Numbered from the stretch's first letter, positions 1-9,648 are shown. The stretch: 56,119 nt of DNA from Crocinitomicaceae bacterium (GCA_023262855.1 JALQYQ010000059.1:1-56119), one strand, 5' to 3'. Translations and numbers: made by a program. Notes: a model not told the origin generated them from the letters alone.

Positions 1-236
1 TTGATTCGGTGAAAAACATGTTCTACCGCGATGTGGATTCAGATTACCGTGTTTTAGGAATTGAGCCAAGCGCAACGGATGATGAGGTGAAAAAAGCCTA
101 CCGTCAAATGGCGATAAAATTCCACCCTGATAAAGTTGCTCAAATGGGAGAGGAGTATCAAAAAGGAGCGAAGGAAAAATTCCAGATGATACAAGATTCT
201 TATGACGCGATTAAAAAACGTAGAGGGATAAAATAA
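1..236 (+). CDS. J-domain protein, C-terminal part (5' end outside window)
   Basis: This is the C-terminal end of a DnaJ-type co-chaperone. The reading frame is open to the left edge, so the GTG at 9 is unlikely to be the true start. The visible part is one J domain, with the helix II/III loop HPDK and a basic helix II ([15 protein letters not shown]), reaching nearly to the stop. A J domain at the extreme C-terminus, with the tail KKRRGIK, is the arrangement of DjlA/TerB-DnaJ proteins, where a TerB-like domain comes first; that half is not visible here. J domains stimulate the ATPase of an Hsp70 (DnaK). The gene converges on the RsmI-like gene, 21 nt away. The domain call is firm; the DjlA-like architecture is inferred. 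Confidence 0.85.
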   Translation, partial: DSVKNMFYRDVDSDYRVLGIEPSATDDEVKKAYRQMAIKFHPDKVAQMGEEYQKGAKEKFQMIQDSYDAIKKRRGIK

Positions 237-257
237 TTACAGATTACAGATTCGTTT

Positions 258-992
258 TTAAATCTGAGCGTTACCGATTAAGAACATTGTAGGACGTTTT
301 GCCAAATCAAATGCATTTTCGCGCCAAGCTTTCACCGACATAGTCTTAATGATCGCGTCCGGAAGAGTTAAATCGCAGGCAATACAAATCATCGTTGTAT
401 CAGCCAATTCATTCAATAAATCATCTAGTACATTCATATTTCTGAAAGGGGTATCCATGAAAATATGTGTGTAGCCAGTTCTTCTTGCATCACCTTCAAA
501 ATCTTTCAATTTGCGAACACGGTCTTTTCTATCTTTTGGCAAATATCCATGAAATGTAAACGTTTGTCCCGAGAAGCCGCTTCCAATCAAAGCTAATAGA
601 ATTGAAGAAGGTCCAACAGTTGGTGCGACTTCAATTCCATTTTGATGCGCTAAGGCAATTAACTCAGCACCAGGGTCTGCAATTCCTGCGCATCCTGCTT
701 CCGAAATAACGCCAACGCTATTCCCAGCATAGATTACTCGCATGATTTTATGTAAATCTTCGATTGCTGTTCGTTTGTTGATTTCGAAAAATTGACTTTC
801 ATCAATTGGGAATTCACGATCCATTTTTCGCAACAAACGTCGCGCAGATTTAATGTCTTCAACTGCAAAATGACGCAAGCTAACAGCCAATTCAGCTACT
901 TCTTGTGGGATAATGTCTTTCGTGCTTTCACCACCAAGTGTATTTGGAATCAGGTAAATTTTTCCTTTAGAAATTGTTGTATCGTTAGCCAT
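258..992 (-). CDS. RsmI-like SAM-dependent methyltransferase (tetrapyrrole methylase fold)
   Basis: A 244-residue protein of the tetrapyrrole methylase superfamily, resembling 16S rRNA 2'-O-methyltransferase RsmI. The N-terminus YLIPNTLGG corresponds to the YLVPTPIGN motif of RsmI; GVISEAGCAGIADPGAELI (about residues 93-111) corresponds to the SDAGTPGISDPG loop; and VGPSSILLAL (about 126-135) corresponds to PGPSA. It is shorter than standard RsmI (about 270-290 residues) and the motifs are altered (NTLGG for TPIGN), so it may be a Bacteroidota paralogue with a different substrate. It lies one nt downstream of the phosphatase gene and is probably co-transcribed with it. Fold and SAM use are confident; the rRNA target is not. 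Confidence 0.8.
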   Translation of the reverse strand: MANDTTISKGKIYLIPNTLGGESTKDIIPQEVAELAVSLRHFAVEDIKSARRLLRKMDREFPIDESQFFEINKRTAIEDLHKIMRVIYAGNSVGVISEAGCAGIADPGAELIALAHQNGIEVAPTVGPSSILLALIGSGFSGQTFTFHGYLPKDRKDRVRKLKDFEGDARRTGYTHIFMDTPFRNMNVLDDLLNELADTTMICIACDLTLPDAIIKTMSVKAWRENAFDLAKRPTMFLIGNAQI

Positions 993-993
993 G

Positions 994-1449
994 TTACTTC
1001 AGTTTTTCGATGATTTTGTCTGTTGCTTTATCTAATAAATTGAATACGTCAATAAACCCTTGTTGTCCGCCGTAATAAGGATCTGGAACAGCCAAATTTT
1101 TTCCTGGTTCCAATTCGTTAAGGATGAGTTTTACTTTTTGTTTGTCACCTTCATTGCGCGCTAAAGAACAGATATTGTTGTAATTGCTGCTGTCCATTGC
1201 GTAAATAATGTCAAATTGATCGAAATCTGTTGCAACGAATTGACGTGCTCGTAAATCTTCCAATGAAATCCCAAATGACAATGCCGTTGCACGCATTCGC
1301 GAATCTGGTTTTTCGCCAATGTGATATCCAGCGGTACCAGCAGAATCAATCGACACATTTAAGTTCAATTTCTCCACTTTATCTCTCAAAATTCCTTCAG
1401 CAAGAGGAGAGCGACAAATGTTCCCCAAACAAACCATTAAAATATTCAT
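994..1449 (-). CDS. low molecular weight protein-tyrosine phosphatase
   Basis: A complete 151-residue LMW-PTP. The P-loop CLGNICRS (residues 7-14) supplies the nucleophilic Cys and the Arg of the CX5R signature. The general-acid loop PDPYYGG (about 121-127) supplies the catalytic Asp. The family dephosphorylates phosphotyrosine in the cytoplasm; some bacterial members act on tyrosine kinases of polysaccharide export, but none is encoded here, so the substrate is unknown. A TACCTTTG -7 box ends only 4 nt before the ATG, suggesting a leaderless transcript that continues into the RsmI-like gene. A divergent region separates it from rpoD. Confidence 0.92.
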   Translation of the reverse strand: MNILMVCLGNICRSPLAEGILRDKVEKLNLNVSIDSAGTAGYHIGEKPDSRMRATALSFGISLEDLRARQFVATDFDQFDIIYAMDSSNYNNICSLARNEGDKQKVKLILNELEPGKNLAVPDPYYGGQQGFIDVFNLLDKATDKIIEKLK

Positions 1450-1453
1450 GGCA

Positions 1454-1461
1454 CAAAGGTA
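1454..1461 (-). promoter_or_regulatory. -7 box TACCTTTG of the phosphatase gene
   Basis: The minus strand reads TACCTTTG, an exact match to the Bacteroidota -7 consensus TAnnTTTG, then four bases (TGCC) and the ATG. A TTG occurs 14 nt further upstream, closer than the usual 17-23 nt. With the box this near the ATG, transcription should start at or next to the start codon. Confidence 0.5.
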
Positions 1462-1633
1462 ATGAAACTAATTTTCAACTTCACGTTAATCAGTTAAGAA
1501 TACAGAATATTCAATGATAGCTACAGAATATTCATTTAACAACAAATTAATCATCTTTTATTCGTTTGGGAACCAACTAATTGTTATCTTAAACGTTATA
1601 TAAAGGAGAGTACAAACTTTAAACGTACCTAAC

Positions 1634-2503
1634 ATGAGACAGCTTAAAATTACCAAACAAGTCACAAATAGAGAGACGGCTTCTCTAGACAAGTATTTAC
1701 AAGAAATTGGTCGCGTTGAGTTGATTTCCGCTGAAGAAGAAGTTGAATTAGCGCGAAAAATTCGTGCAGGCGACAAAGCAGCTTTGGAAAGATTAACAAA
1801 AGCAAACCTTCGTTTCGTGGTATCGGTTTCTAAACAATACCAGAATCAAGGATTGTCTCTTCCGGATTTAATTAATGAAGGAAATTTAGGTTTGATTAAA
1901 GCTGCTGAGCGTTTTGATGAAACACGTGGGTTTAAGTTTATTTCTTACGCTGTTTGGTGGATTCGTCAATCAATTCTTCAAGCTTTAGCTGAACAAGCAC
2001 GTATTGTGCGTTTACCGTTAAATAAAATTGGTACAATCAACAAAATCAACCGTGCTTTTTCTGAATTAGAGCAAAAGTATGAGCGTCCACCATCTGCAGA
2101 TGAGCTAGCTGAGTTTTTAGATTGTTCTCCTGAAGAAGTGAAACAATCAATGGCAAACAATGGGCGACACATTTCGATGGACGCACCCTTGGTTGAAGGA
2201 GATGAATCATCGTCAAGTATGTATGATGTATTATTGAATGATTCACTTCCTGGACCTGAAAAAGAACTTGTTGTAGAATCACTACGAAAAGATATCGAAC
2301 GATCACTTTCAACGCTTACAGCTCGCGAAGGTGATGTCGTGCGATTATATTACGGACTGAATGGAAAACATCCATTAACTCTTGAAGAAATAGGTGAACG
2401 CTTCGATTTAACAAGAGAACGTGTACGCCAAATAAAAGAAAAAGCTATTCGAAGATTGAAACATACATCCCGAAGCCGGATGCTCAAATCATACCTAGGT
2501 TAA
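1634..2503 (+). CDS. rpoD: primary RNA polymerase sigma factor (sigma-70/SigA type)
   Basis: The housekeeping sigma factor, 289 residues. It has region 1.2 ([20 protein letters not shown], about 19-38), region 2 with [18 protein letters not shown] (about 97-114; -10 recognition and melting), region 3, and a region 4.2 helix-turn-helix [20 protein letters not shown] (about 250-269). It lacks region 1.1 and the long non-conserved insert of the roughly 600-residue E. coli protein, which is normal for Bacteroidota. Upstream, AAAGGAG lies about 25 nt before the ATG, too far to act as a Shine-Dalgarno sequence. The stop codon overlaps the convergent priA stop by 4 nt. It would read the TAnnTTTG promoters seen through the window. 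Confidence 0.96.
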   Translation: MRQLKITKQVTNRETASLDKYLQEIGRVELISAEEEVELARKIRAGDKAALERLTKANLRFVVSVSKQYQNQGLSLPDLINEGNLGLIKAAERFDETRGFKFISYAVWWIRQSILQALAEQARIVRLPLNKIGTINKINRAFSELEQKYERPPSADELAEFLDCSPEEVKQSMANNGRHISMDAPLVEGDESSSSMYDVLLNDSLPGPEKELVVESLRKDIERSLSTLTAREGDVVRLYYGLNGKHPLTLEEIGERFDLTRERVRQIKEKAIRRLKHTSRSRMLKSYLG

Positions 2504-4983
2504 GCGGGATCGACATCTACAATTATTCGAATCGACTTATTTAAAGGAACGCTATAAAACTCGTCAAGAAGTTGTTGTATGCGTTCCTTTATTTTTTTAT
2601 CAGAAACGTCACGCTCGAGTTTTAATTTAATTTGTTTCAAGTATAAGTTTTGAATGCGTCGAACAACTGGGAATTCAGGTCCTATAACACGTTCTTTAAA
2701 AACATCCCTTAAACTTCCAGCAAGATCTGCGGCACCTTTTTCAACCACATATTCATCTTTATGCTTCAAAGTGAATTCAATCAATTTGTAATAAGGTGGA
2801 TAAAAGAAATTTTTTCGTTCGATGATTTCACTTTCATAAAAGCCTTTGTAATCATGGTTAATTACCTTCTGAATTACCCAATGATCTGGATCACCAGTTT
2901 GAATAATTACATTACCACGTTTCCCTTTTCTACCTGAACGACCAGCGACTTGTGACATCAATTGATATGAACGTTCAAACGCTCTGAAATCAGGTCGATT
3001 TAGCAACATATCTGCGTCTAAGATTCCAACAAGACTAACATTGTCGAAATCCAAGCCTTTGCTCACCATTTGCGTACCGATCAGAATATCAATATTGCGT
3101 TGTTCGAAGTCGTTTAGAATTAATTCATACGCATTTTTCGAACGTGTGCTATCTAAGTCTAATCGCTTAATTGTTTTGTCAGGAAAAACGAGTGATAACT
3201 CATCTTCAACTTTCTCAGTTCCAAAACCAACCATTTTTAGGCGATTTGAACCACATGCAGAGCAAGATCCAACCGGCGGAGAAGCGTGACCACAATAGTG
3301 ACATTTCAATGAATTTGTTTGCTTGTGATAAGTTAACGAAACATCACAGTTTTTACATTTTGGTGTCCAATTGCAAATTTCACAGCTCCACATCGGCGTA
3401 TAGCCTCTGCGATTTTGAAATAGAATAATTTGTTCTCCACGATTGAGTGTAGCACGCATTTCATCAATCAGATAAGTTGTAAAATGCGAATGCATGCTTT
3501 TTTGTCGGCGTTCTTTTTTTACATCTGCGCAAAATATTTCTGGCAAGCGTATTCCTCCAAAACGATCGTGTAACTCAACAAATCCATATTTGCCTTGCTT
3601 TGCATTGAAGTAGCTTTCCAAGGCAGGAGTTGCTGAACCAAGTAAAACTTTGGCATTGTAATAATGTGCTAAAACAATTGCAGCATCTCGCGCATTGTAA
3701 CGTGGTGAAGGATCATATTGCTTGAAAGTCGACTCATGTTCTTCATCAATAATGATCAAACCTAAATCCCTAAATGGTAGAAAAACCGAAGAACGCGCTC
3801 CAAGTACGATGCGGTAGCGATTTGGATCATTGGCAAGAACATGGTTCCAAATTTCAACACGTTCATTTTGGTTAAATTTAGAATGATAAACTCCTATTTG
3901 ATCACCAAAATAGGCGCTTAATCGTTGAATTAATTGTGTTGTTAAAGCAATTTCAGGCAATAAAAACAAAACTTGCTTACCTAGATCTAATTGTTCTTGA
4001 ATGAGTTGTACATAGATTTCAGTTTTACCAGATCCTGTAACTCCATGAAGCAGTGATGTCGTGTTCTTTTCAAAGCTCAATTGAATTTCATCCAAAGCTT
4101 GCTTTTGACTTGGCGACAATTCTTTAAACGCAAATTGTTCCTTATTCGAAGAATCGAAGCGTGATATTTCAACGCGTTGTTGTGTAATGATTCCGTTCTT
4201 TTCGAGTGTATTTAAGGCAGATGGCGAACAGTTTAAGTCAAACAGTGTTTTCCTTAAAACAGGTTTCAATGTATCAATGCGATATTCACCTTCCTTCAAT
4301 AGTGTTAAAAGTGCTTCAAGTTGTTTTTCACTTGATTTCTTTTGTTCTAAAGATTGAATAAACTGATTTAATTGTTCTTCTTTTAAAAATTGTTCTTCAA
4401 GAAAAACATAAACAGCCGTTTTAGGAACAAACTTATCGTTCAGTTCTTCCATGGATAAAACAACTCGTTTATCCATCATTCGTTTGATGATTGGTTGAAC
4501 TGTTTTTATTCCAATAATTTCAGAAAGCTCTTTTAGATCAAGGTGTTCGCGAATTTCTAGTGTTTCGATGATTTGCAATTCACGGTCATCTAATTGATCA
4601 ATGTTTCCATCAAAATCAGGATGAAGAACAATTTTTGTTTCACTCGCAAGTTTGAAATTTGCTGGCAAGGCTGCATTCATCACATCTCCAATCGGCGACA
4701 TGTAATAATTTGCGATCCATTTCCAAAAATTGTATTGTTCTTTCGTGATAATCGGCTGATCATCTAACACGTGCTCCAAATATTTCGCTTGATATTCTGC
4801 AGGTGCTGTTTCAGAAATACGTGTAACTATTGCGGTGTATAATTTTGACTTTCCAAAAGGAACAATTACACGTCCGCCAATGCATATAGCGTCGTTTAAT
4901 TCATATGGAACGCGGTACGTAAATTCCTTATGAACAGGAATCGGTAGCACCACATCCACGAAAAACGTTTTTCTTTCAGACAT
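2500..4983 (-). CDS. priA: primosomal protein N' / replication restart helicase PriA
   Basis: PriA of 827 residues, the 3'-to-5' helicase that reloads the replisome at stalled forks. Seen: an N-terminal 3'-DNA-binding domain ([20 protein letters not shown]); Walker [10 protein letters not shown] (about 314-322); a DEEH Walker B (about 410); zinc-binding cysteines [13 protein letters not shown] through [10 protein letters not shown] and CSACGS (about 530-575) inserted in the helicase core; and motifs V/VI ([25 protein letters not shown]). It is slightly longer than the E. coli protein because of a larger winged-helix/linker segment around 130-290. It starts at ATG 4983, with a near-consensus TACTTTAG box 3 nt upstream. 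It converges on rpoD with a 4-nt overlap. Confidence 0.96.
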   Translation of the reverse strand: MSERKTFFVDVVLPIPVHKEFTYRVPYELNDAICIGGRVIVPFGKSKLYTAIVTRISETAPAEYQAKYLEHVLDDQPIITKEQYNFWKWIANYYMSPIGDVMNAALPANFKLASETKIVLHPDFDGNIDQLDDRELQIIETLEIREHLDLKELSEIIGIKTVQPIIKRMMDKRVVLSMEELNDKFVPKTAVYVFLEEQFLKEEQLNQFIQSLEQKKSSEKQLEALLTLLKEGEYRIDTLKPVLRKTLFDLNCSPSALNTLEKNGIITQQRVEISRFDSSNKEQFAFKELSPSQKQALDEIQLSFEKNTTSLLHGVTGSGKTEIYVQLIQEQLDLGKQVLFLLPEIALTTQLIQRLSAYFGDQIGVYHSKFNQNERVEIWNHVLANDPNRYRIVLGARSSVFLPFRDLGLIIIDEEHESTFKQYDPSPRYNARDAAIVLAHYYNAKVLLGSATPALESYFNAKQGKYGFVELHDRFGGIRLPEIFCADVKKERRQKSMHSHFTTYLIDEMRATLNRGEQIILFQNRRGYTPMWSCEICNWTPKCKNCDVSLTYHKQTNSLKCHYCGHASPPVGSCSACGSNRLKMVGFGTEKVEDELSLVFPDKTIKRLDLDSTRSKNAYELILNDFEQRNIDILIGTQMVSKGLDFDNVSLVGILDADMLLNRPDFRAFERSYQLMSQVAGRSGRKGKRGNVIIQTGDPDHWVIQKVINHDYKGFYESEIIERKNFFYPPYYKLIEFTLKHKDEYVVEKGAADLAGSLRDVFKERVIGPEFPVVRRIQNLYLKQIKLKLERDVSDKKIKERIQQLLDEFYSVPLNKSIRIIVDVDPA

Positions 4984-5017
4984 GTGCTAAAGTACTAACG
5001 AATATTTTATTCGATTA

Positions 5018-6106
5018 TCACGGACATTGATAGGATGTTCCAATATCACCAACATGTTGACTACAGAAGAATAGATTACCTGTAATTGCTCCAGTGCACA
5101 ATTCAGCGACGGATTTTGGTGCCATCATTCGCAATGTATTATTACTTTGATTAATGAAGAATTTTTCAATAACATAGGTGTATCGTGAAGAGAAAATTCC
5201 AACTACTTTATGACCATTTGTAGCAGTTAAATTTGTGTAAGTTGGTTTACTTTGAGCTAAACTAGAAGAAGGTTGGTTCACACTCATGTAATTGTACAAG
5301 TTTTCTGCTCCTGAAGTAACAATTAACTTCACAGAATACATTTGTCTTTTATTGATTGAAGGATTGTTCGTGACATTTGCCGCCATTAAATCATAAAATG
5401 TTTGCCCTGGAATATTGAATCCTTGTGATTTTCCTGGTGTTACATTGTATTCGCCAAGTGTCCATTTAAAGGATGAAAGTGTCGTGTCAACACCGGTTAT
5501 GAATTCTTTAAAATAAACTTGCAAGCTTGTATTTACAACGTATCCATTTCCACCATCAACGGAAATACTTTTTTGTTGAAATACTCCTGGGTCTTTTACG
5601 AAATCGAAACGAAAGTTTTGATTGTCCGCAGTGGTACTAATTCCTGAAATAATTTCAGTTGAAGCTTGTACTTCAAATTCGCCACCGTTCACGGAAATAT
5701 CTAATGTATAAATTCCATTGTTGTCAAGTGGTGCATTTGAAGTAGTGGTAAAGTAGTAAAGTTTTTGTGTTGGAGCATAGAAAACTCCTTGCGTATCTTT
5801 ATTTTCAACAATTGTGTCTTGTAAAGTCCAAACACGTGTTTGTGTTCCATTGATACGCTCCGTAATCGTTGCGTCGATTTGATTAAAATAGCTTGAATCA
5901 GGGATTTGTGCAATCTCTAATGAATTTCCCGGTCCGATAAATGCGCGGGTTATTTTAATAAAATGTACGTTTTCAGACTTATCCAACAACCCATAAACAA
6001 CCGCTGTTTCTTCAAAATCTCCAATCATATCAACTTCTTCATTGCAAGAAGAAATAATTACTGTTCCGAAAATACAGCAGATTAAAAATAGAATTGTTTG
6101 TTTCAT
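5018..6106 (-). CDS. DUF4249-like outer-membrane-associated lipoprotein
   Basis: A 362-residue predicted lipoprotein. The signal peptide MKQTILFLICCIFGTVIISSC ends in a lipobox with Cys21. The mature part is beta-rich and resembles Bacteroidota DUF4249 proteins (start EETAVVYGLLDKSENVHFIKI, with aromatic/Gly-rich strands), which are usually single genes near TonB receptors; no receptor is adjacent here. The C-terminus contains several cysteines (ELCTGAITGNLFFCSQHVG, then a final CP). A TATATTTG -7 box lies 23 nt upstream of the ATG. Function is unknown; the lipoprotein call is firmer than the family name. Confidence 0.65.
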   Translation of the reverse strand: MKQTILFLICCIFGTVIISSCNEEVDMIGDFEETAVVYGLLDKSENVHFIKITRAFIGPGNSLEIAQIPDSSYFNQIDATITERINGTQTRVWTLQDTIVENKDTQGVFYAPTQKLYYFTTTSNAPLDNNGIYTLDISVNGGEFEVQASTEIISGISTTADNQNFRFDFVKDPGVFQQKSISVDGGNGYVVNTSLQVYFKEFITGVDTTLSSFKWTLGEYNVTPGKSQGFNIPGQTFYDLMAANVTNNPSINKRQMYSVKLIVTSGAENLYNYMSVNQPSSSLAQSKPTYTNLTATNGHKVVGIFSSRYTYVIEKFFINQSNNTLRMMAPKSVAELCTGAITGNLFFCSQHVGDIGTSYQCP

Positions 6107-6129
6107 AATTTTATTAAATAAAGAGAAAT

Positions 6130-6137
6130 CAAATATA
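6130..6137 (-). promoter_or_regulatory. -7 box TATATTTG of the DUF4249-like gene
   Basis: Minus strand TATATTTG matches TAnnTTTG exactly and lies 23 nt before the ATG. I see no TTG/TTTG -33 element at the usual distance. Confidence 0.4.
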
Positions 6138-6197
6138 CAGAAATTTTGATTGGTACGATGACAGTTAACTAAATGAAGTGCTTGGTTTAATCAATTA

Positions 6198-7265
6198 CTA
6201 ATCTTTCACTTTGTTCATTCCCATAACCTTCAACATCCAATTCGGAAGGTGTTTTCCTGGTTTCTTATTTTTCAAATTAATGTACCAACCCCATTTTTTC
6301 ATGATTGGAACTTTATGTGTTTCAACAAACTCAATCCAAGTACCATCTGGGTCTTCAATATACGAAAAACGACCTCCAGCTTCACCCATGTCAAATGTAT
6401 CTGAACTATCAACTGTGAATGGAAATCCTTTGGATTCACATTCTTGTTGCAGCAAATTCATGCCTTGAACATCGAAACAAAGATGGATGAATCCCCAATC
6501 ACCCCAAAAACGATTTTCAAAGATTTTTTTGCAATCTGTTCTTTCAATGGATTGAACTAATTCAATTTCAGTTGGGCCAAGTAAACGAGCAAAAGGACCT
6601 TTTCGAGCATCCTTATGACTTAATAGAACGCGTCTAAATTTTCCTGATCCACCAGGAAGGGATGCTAAATCTTCAAAATTATCGGTTACGTCATAGTCAA
6701 CAGTTGTGTAACCTAATATGTCTTTGTAAAGTGGTAATGCTTTTTCTATATCACTTACACAAATGATACTTCCTGCAACACCTCCACAGTTTGAATCATG
6801 TCCAGTCTCAGAAAAGTATCCTCTTCCTTCAACGATTTGAAAAATATTTCCATTTGGATCTTGCGCGAAAAAAGTTTCTTTTCCTGCAGGATTCTTGTGC
6901 AATTCACCAATAATTGTAGCGCCATTTGCTTTGAAATAGGCATAACTTTTTGCTACGTTACGTGATTTGATTTTACAAGAATATAATCCATAATCCCCCA
7001 ATTGAATATTGAAAGTTGCTTTTTCCGTTGGTCTACTTGTGAATTGCCAAATTTCGAAACCACCTCCGCCTTCCATGCTAAGCGCAAGAGTTGCAGTTCT
7101 TGAATGAACAACACCACCGGTATATCGCGTCATCAATGGAGCTTCAGCAGCTTCTTCAAACACTTTAACGTTAACTCCGAAGAATTTTCTATACCATTTC
7201 CAAGCTTCAGCAACATTTGGTACTCCGATTCCCATTTGCTGTATTCCACAAATTATTTTTTCCAT
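6198..7265 (-). CDS. two-domain VOC (glyoxalase/dioxygenase-fold) protein
   Basis: A 355-residue cytoplasmic protein with two vicinal-oxygen-chelate modules. The first spans about residues 5-140 (GIGVPNVAEAWKWYRKFFG to FFAQDPNGNIFQIVE). The second spans about 155-315 (GSIICVSDIEKALPLYKDILGY to FSYIEDPDGTWIEFVE). The second module carries the better metal-ligand candidates: His in FIHLCFDV and Glu in IEFVE. VOC proteins include glyoxalase I, extradiol dioxygenases and epimerases; the substrate cannot be told here. The tail (about 316-355) is basic and ends MLKVMGMNKVKD. It is monocistronic with an upstream TATCTTTG -7 box. Confidence 0.8.
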   Translation of the reverse strand: MEKIICGIQQMGIGVPNVAEAWKWYRKFFGVNVKVFEEAAEAPLMTRYTGGVVHSRTATLALSMEGGGGFEIWQFTSRPTEKATFNIQLGDYGLYSCKIKSRNVAKSYAYFKANGATIIGELHKNPAGKETFFAQDPNGNIFQIVEGRGYFSETGHDSNCGGVAGSIICVSDIEKALPLYKDILGYTTVDYDVTDNFEDLASLPGGSGKFRRVLLSHKDARKGPFARLLGPTEIELVQSIERTDCKKIFENRFWGDWGFIHLCFDVQGMNLLQQECESKGFPFTVDSSDTFDMGEAGGRFSYIEDPDGTWIEFVETHKVPIMKKWGWYINLKNKKPGKHLPNWMLKVMGMNKVKD

Positions 7266-7281
7266 CTGATAAAATTCGTAA

Positions 7282-7289
7282 CAAAGATA
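7282..7289 (-). promoter_or_regulatory. -7 box TATCTTTG of the VOC gene
   Basis: Minus strand TATCTTTG is an exact TAnnTTTG match 16 nt before the ATG at 7265. The same octamer precedes dapD and ruvX. No convincing -33 element is visible. Confidence 0.45.
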
Positions 7290-7304
7290 ATGAACAGCTT
7301 TCGA

Positions 7305-9599
7305 TTAACGAATGGCGCGTTCATTAAATAATACATACCCATAACTTATTTGAAATGACAAAGGAGCACTTGTTTGTTTTGGGAAGTAATTCAGTGTTGC
7401 TCTCACGGGTCCGATAAACGAATGATAAATAACACTGGCTGATGCCATATAGGTTTCACCTTTGAATGGTTTTGAATAGGTTGGTGAACCATCGTTATTT
7501 TTTTGAATAATGACAAAAGGTTGATAGAAAAAACCATCAAAACGGATATCAATGTTCTTTTTAATGGTAAAAATTGAGTTTATACCAATTCCTACAAATT
7601 GCGGAGAACGATATTCTGGTAGAAAGAATGTTTCTGCATCAGGAACCAATGAAAAAGAGGTCATTGATAACAAAGTTGCTGTGTAATTTGAAAAGAGGGA
7701 TTGACTGTTAAAAACGCCCTTGCCCTGAAGTCCAAAATGAAAATTTTGATGATCTACAATGAATGTTTGAAATTCTGCACTCACGTTTATCCAAGCATGC
7801 AAATGGTCATTGATGGAATCAGAAAGGGAAGTTGATCCAGGAATACTGATCTCTTTTCCGTTGACATACCTCGATTTGAATTTGAAAAAATGGCCTGAGT
7901 TAGCAAATTGTTTTTTGTTTAATGAGTTTTTTTCAAATTCCCAACAAGCTGAAACGCCATCAAATCGTGTTATATCAGAAGTGTCTTTATTTGTGAAATT
8001 TTCCGTTTGATAATAATCGTCCTCCAAATTGAACATCCTTACATCGAATGAACTTTTAGTCGTATTGCCGATTGGGTGAATTAATTTTAATCCATAGTAC
8101 ATTTCGTTCTGAACAAGGAAAGATGGTTTTACATCTTCAAAAAACGTGGCAAAGCTTCTGAAGTAATCCCATCTATTCATGACAAAATAGGCCGAAGCTG
8201 AAATTGGAAACACTGACGGTATTTCAAGCGTGTATTTCACTTTTGCAGAACCATAAAATTTACCAAAATAGGAAGATGCATGGATCGTTGAAGCAGTTTT
8301 ACCGATAGATCGATAATCAAGACCTAAATAACCTGTATTTACAGCTCTTGAAGAAAAATGACCACCAACCATTAATTTAAAATCTTTGGATTTTCTTACT
8401 TCTAAATTCAAATTATAGGTGCTGTCTTTTTTGAGGGTCAAAATCGGGTAAATGAATTCGATTTGAGGAGTCGCATACAATCTAAAATACCTTTTTTCAA
8501 GTTTTTCGTATTCCAACTCTTCGTTTTTCTTCATTTGAATCATCGATTTCCGAGCATAAGTAATATCTCGGTTTCTGTTGGAATTATTGCTTATGGAAGA
8601 AACGACCAAAGGCATTACTTTTGATTTGAATTCATTTCTTTTTTTTGTTAATTCCTCTTTTGAAATTCGTCGATCAACATGCATTTCAATTGAATCAATG
8701 TATTTCATTGCTGACTTGTATCCTGCACTAATAGCTTCTTCAACACTTTCAAAATCAAATGTAGATACATTCGTTTCTGGTTGAATCATTACCCCGTAAT
8801 CACATGGAAGTTCATATTTGGAGTATGAAACCAACATATTCGTGATTTGCGAAATCAAATCATCTTCCATAGGTAATTCAGCGTTGTAGGAAACGTTGCT
8901 TCCAATGATAAAGTCCGGATTAAAATCGTGGTACATCACATTGGCAGGGAAATTATTGTAAAGTCCACCATCAAAGTATAATGTTCCATTAATTCGAATC
9001 GGATTAAAGTAAAATGGATAGGTCATTGATGCTCGCACTGCTTGATTCAAGTTGCCAGTTGAAAAAACAATACTTTCCTTTTTTACAATATCGGAAGCAA
9101 CACAGCGAAAAGGAACAAACAAGCTGTCAAAGTTATTACCGCAACTCGCTCCAGTTGTTCCTAACATTTTCATCATCTCAAAATCTAAAAAAGATGAGGT
9201 AATGAAATTTGTTGGTAGGGACTTTTTTAAAATGCTATCACGAGAAAACGAAAAATCGATTAGTCGAGCGTTGATTTCTTCCTCTTTGTACAAAAATCGT
9301 TGGTCGGATTTAACTTTTCCTTTTGACATCAATTGGAATTCGTCACTTAAAACGTATTGTTCAATTTCTTCAGGGCTATAACCCGCAGCATACATTGAAC
9401 CGACAAGTGCACCTGCTGATGTTCCAGTAATATAATCAATTGGAATACCTCTTTCTTCAAGTGCCTTAAGAACACCAATGTGCGCAAGTCCAGTAGCTCC
9501 GCCACCACTTAATACAAGGCCAACTTTTTGCTGTGCGTTAGAAATAGTGGTGAAGAAACAACAGATGAAGACAAGGATATATCGCTTAATTGATTTCAA
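7305..9599 (-). CDS. secreted patatin-like phospholipase with C-terminal outer-membrane beta-barrel
   Basis: A large exported lipase-like protein. The signal peptide (KSIKRYILVFICCFFTTISNA) is followed by a patatin domain: the glycine-rich oxyanion loop LSGGGATGLAHIG, the nucleophile elbow GTSAG, and the catalytic Asp in FDGGLYNN (about residues 25-320 overall). A hinge and about 350 residues of beta-rich sequence resembling a BamA/surface-antigen barrel follow, ending in strands such as FQISYGYVLF. This matches bacterial patatin-barrel fusions of the PlpD/type Vd kind. No ATG fits: an in-frame TTG at 9617 would add six residues, but the TATTTTTG -7 box at 9615-9622 overlaps it, so I chose the TTG at 9599. 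It diverges from the RNA methyltransferase gene by only 49 nt. Confidence 0.85.
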   Translation of the reverse strand: MKSIKRYILVFICCFFTTISNAQQKVGLVLSGGGATGLAHIGVLKALEERGIPIDYITGTSAGALVGSMYAAGYSPEEIEQYVLSDEFQLMSKGKVKSDQRFLYKEEEINARLIDFSFSRDSILKKSLPTNFITSSFLDFEMMKMLGTTGASCGNNFDSLFVPFRCVASDIVKKESIVFSTGNLNQAVRASMTYPFYFNPIRINGTLYFDGGLYNNFPANVMYHDFNPDFIIGSNVSYNAELPMEDDLISQITNMLVSYSKYELPCDYGVMIQPETNVSTFDFESVEEAISAGYKSAMKYIDSIEMHVDRRISKEELTKKRNEFKSKVMPLVVSSISNNSNRNRDITYARKSMIQMKKNEELEYEKLEKRYFRLYATPQIEFIYPILTLKKDSTYNLNLEVRKSKDFKLMVGGHFSSRAVNTGYLGLDYRSIGKTASTIHASSYFGKFYGSAKVKYTLEIPSVFPISASAYFVMNRWDYFRSFATFFEDVKPSFLVQNEMYYGLKLIHPIGNTTKSSFDVRMFNLEDDYYQTENFTNKDTSDITRFDGVSACWEFEKNSLNKKQFANSGHFFKFKSRYVNGKEISIPGSTSLSDSINDHLHAWINVSAEFQTFIVDHQNFHFGLQGKGVFNSQSLFSNYTATLLSMTSFSLVPDAETFFLPEYRSPQFVGIGINSIFTIKKNIDIRFDGFFYQPFVIIQKNNDGSPTYSKPFKGETYMASASVIYHSFIGPVRATLNYFPKQTSAPLSFQISYGYVLFNERAIR

Positions 9600-9614
9600 A
9601 TTCGTTCTTTTGTA

Positions 9615-9622
9615 CAAAAATA
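9615..9622 (-). promoter_or_regulatory. -7 box TATTTTTG of the patatin-barrel gene
   Basis: Minus strand TATTTTTG matches TAnnTTTG. Transcription from it would begin around 9608-9610, upstream of the TTG at 9599 and downstream of the TTG at 9617, and this decides the start chosen for the patatin gene. The match could be chance in AT-rich DNA. Confidence 0.35.
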
Positions 9623-9648
9623 GTGTTTCTGCACTTAAAGTTATTAAA

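Noticed and set aside
1601..1607. AAAGGAG as the ribosome binding site of rpoD.
   Set aside because: It lies about 25 nt before the ATG, far beyond Shine-Dalgarno range, and this group rarely uses such sites.
9478..9648. An upstream extension of the RNA methyltransferase by 57 codons.
   Set aside because: It lies inside the patatin-barrel coding region, is Pro/Cys-rich and unlike the family, and the conserved N-terminus begins at ATG 9649.
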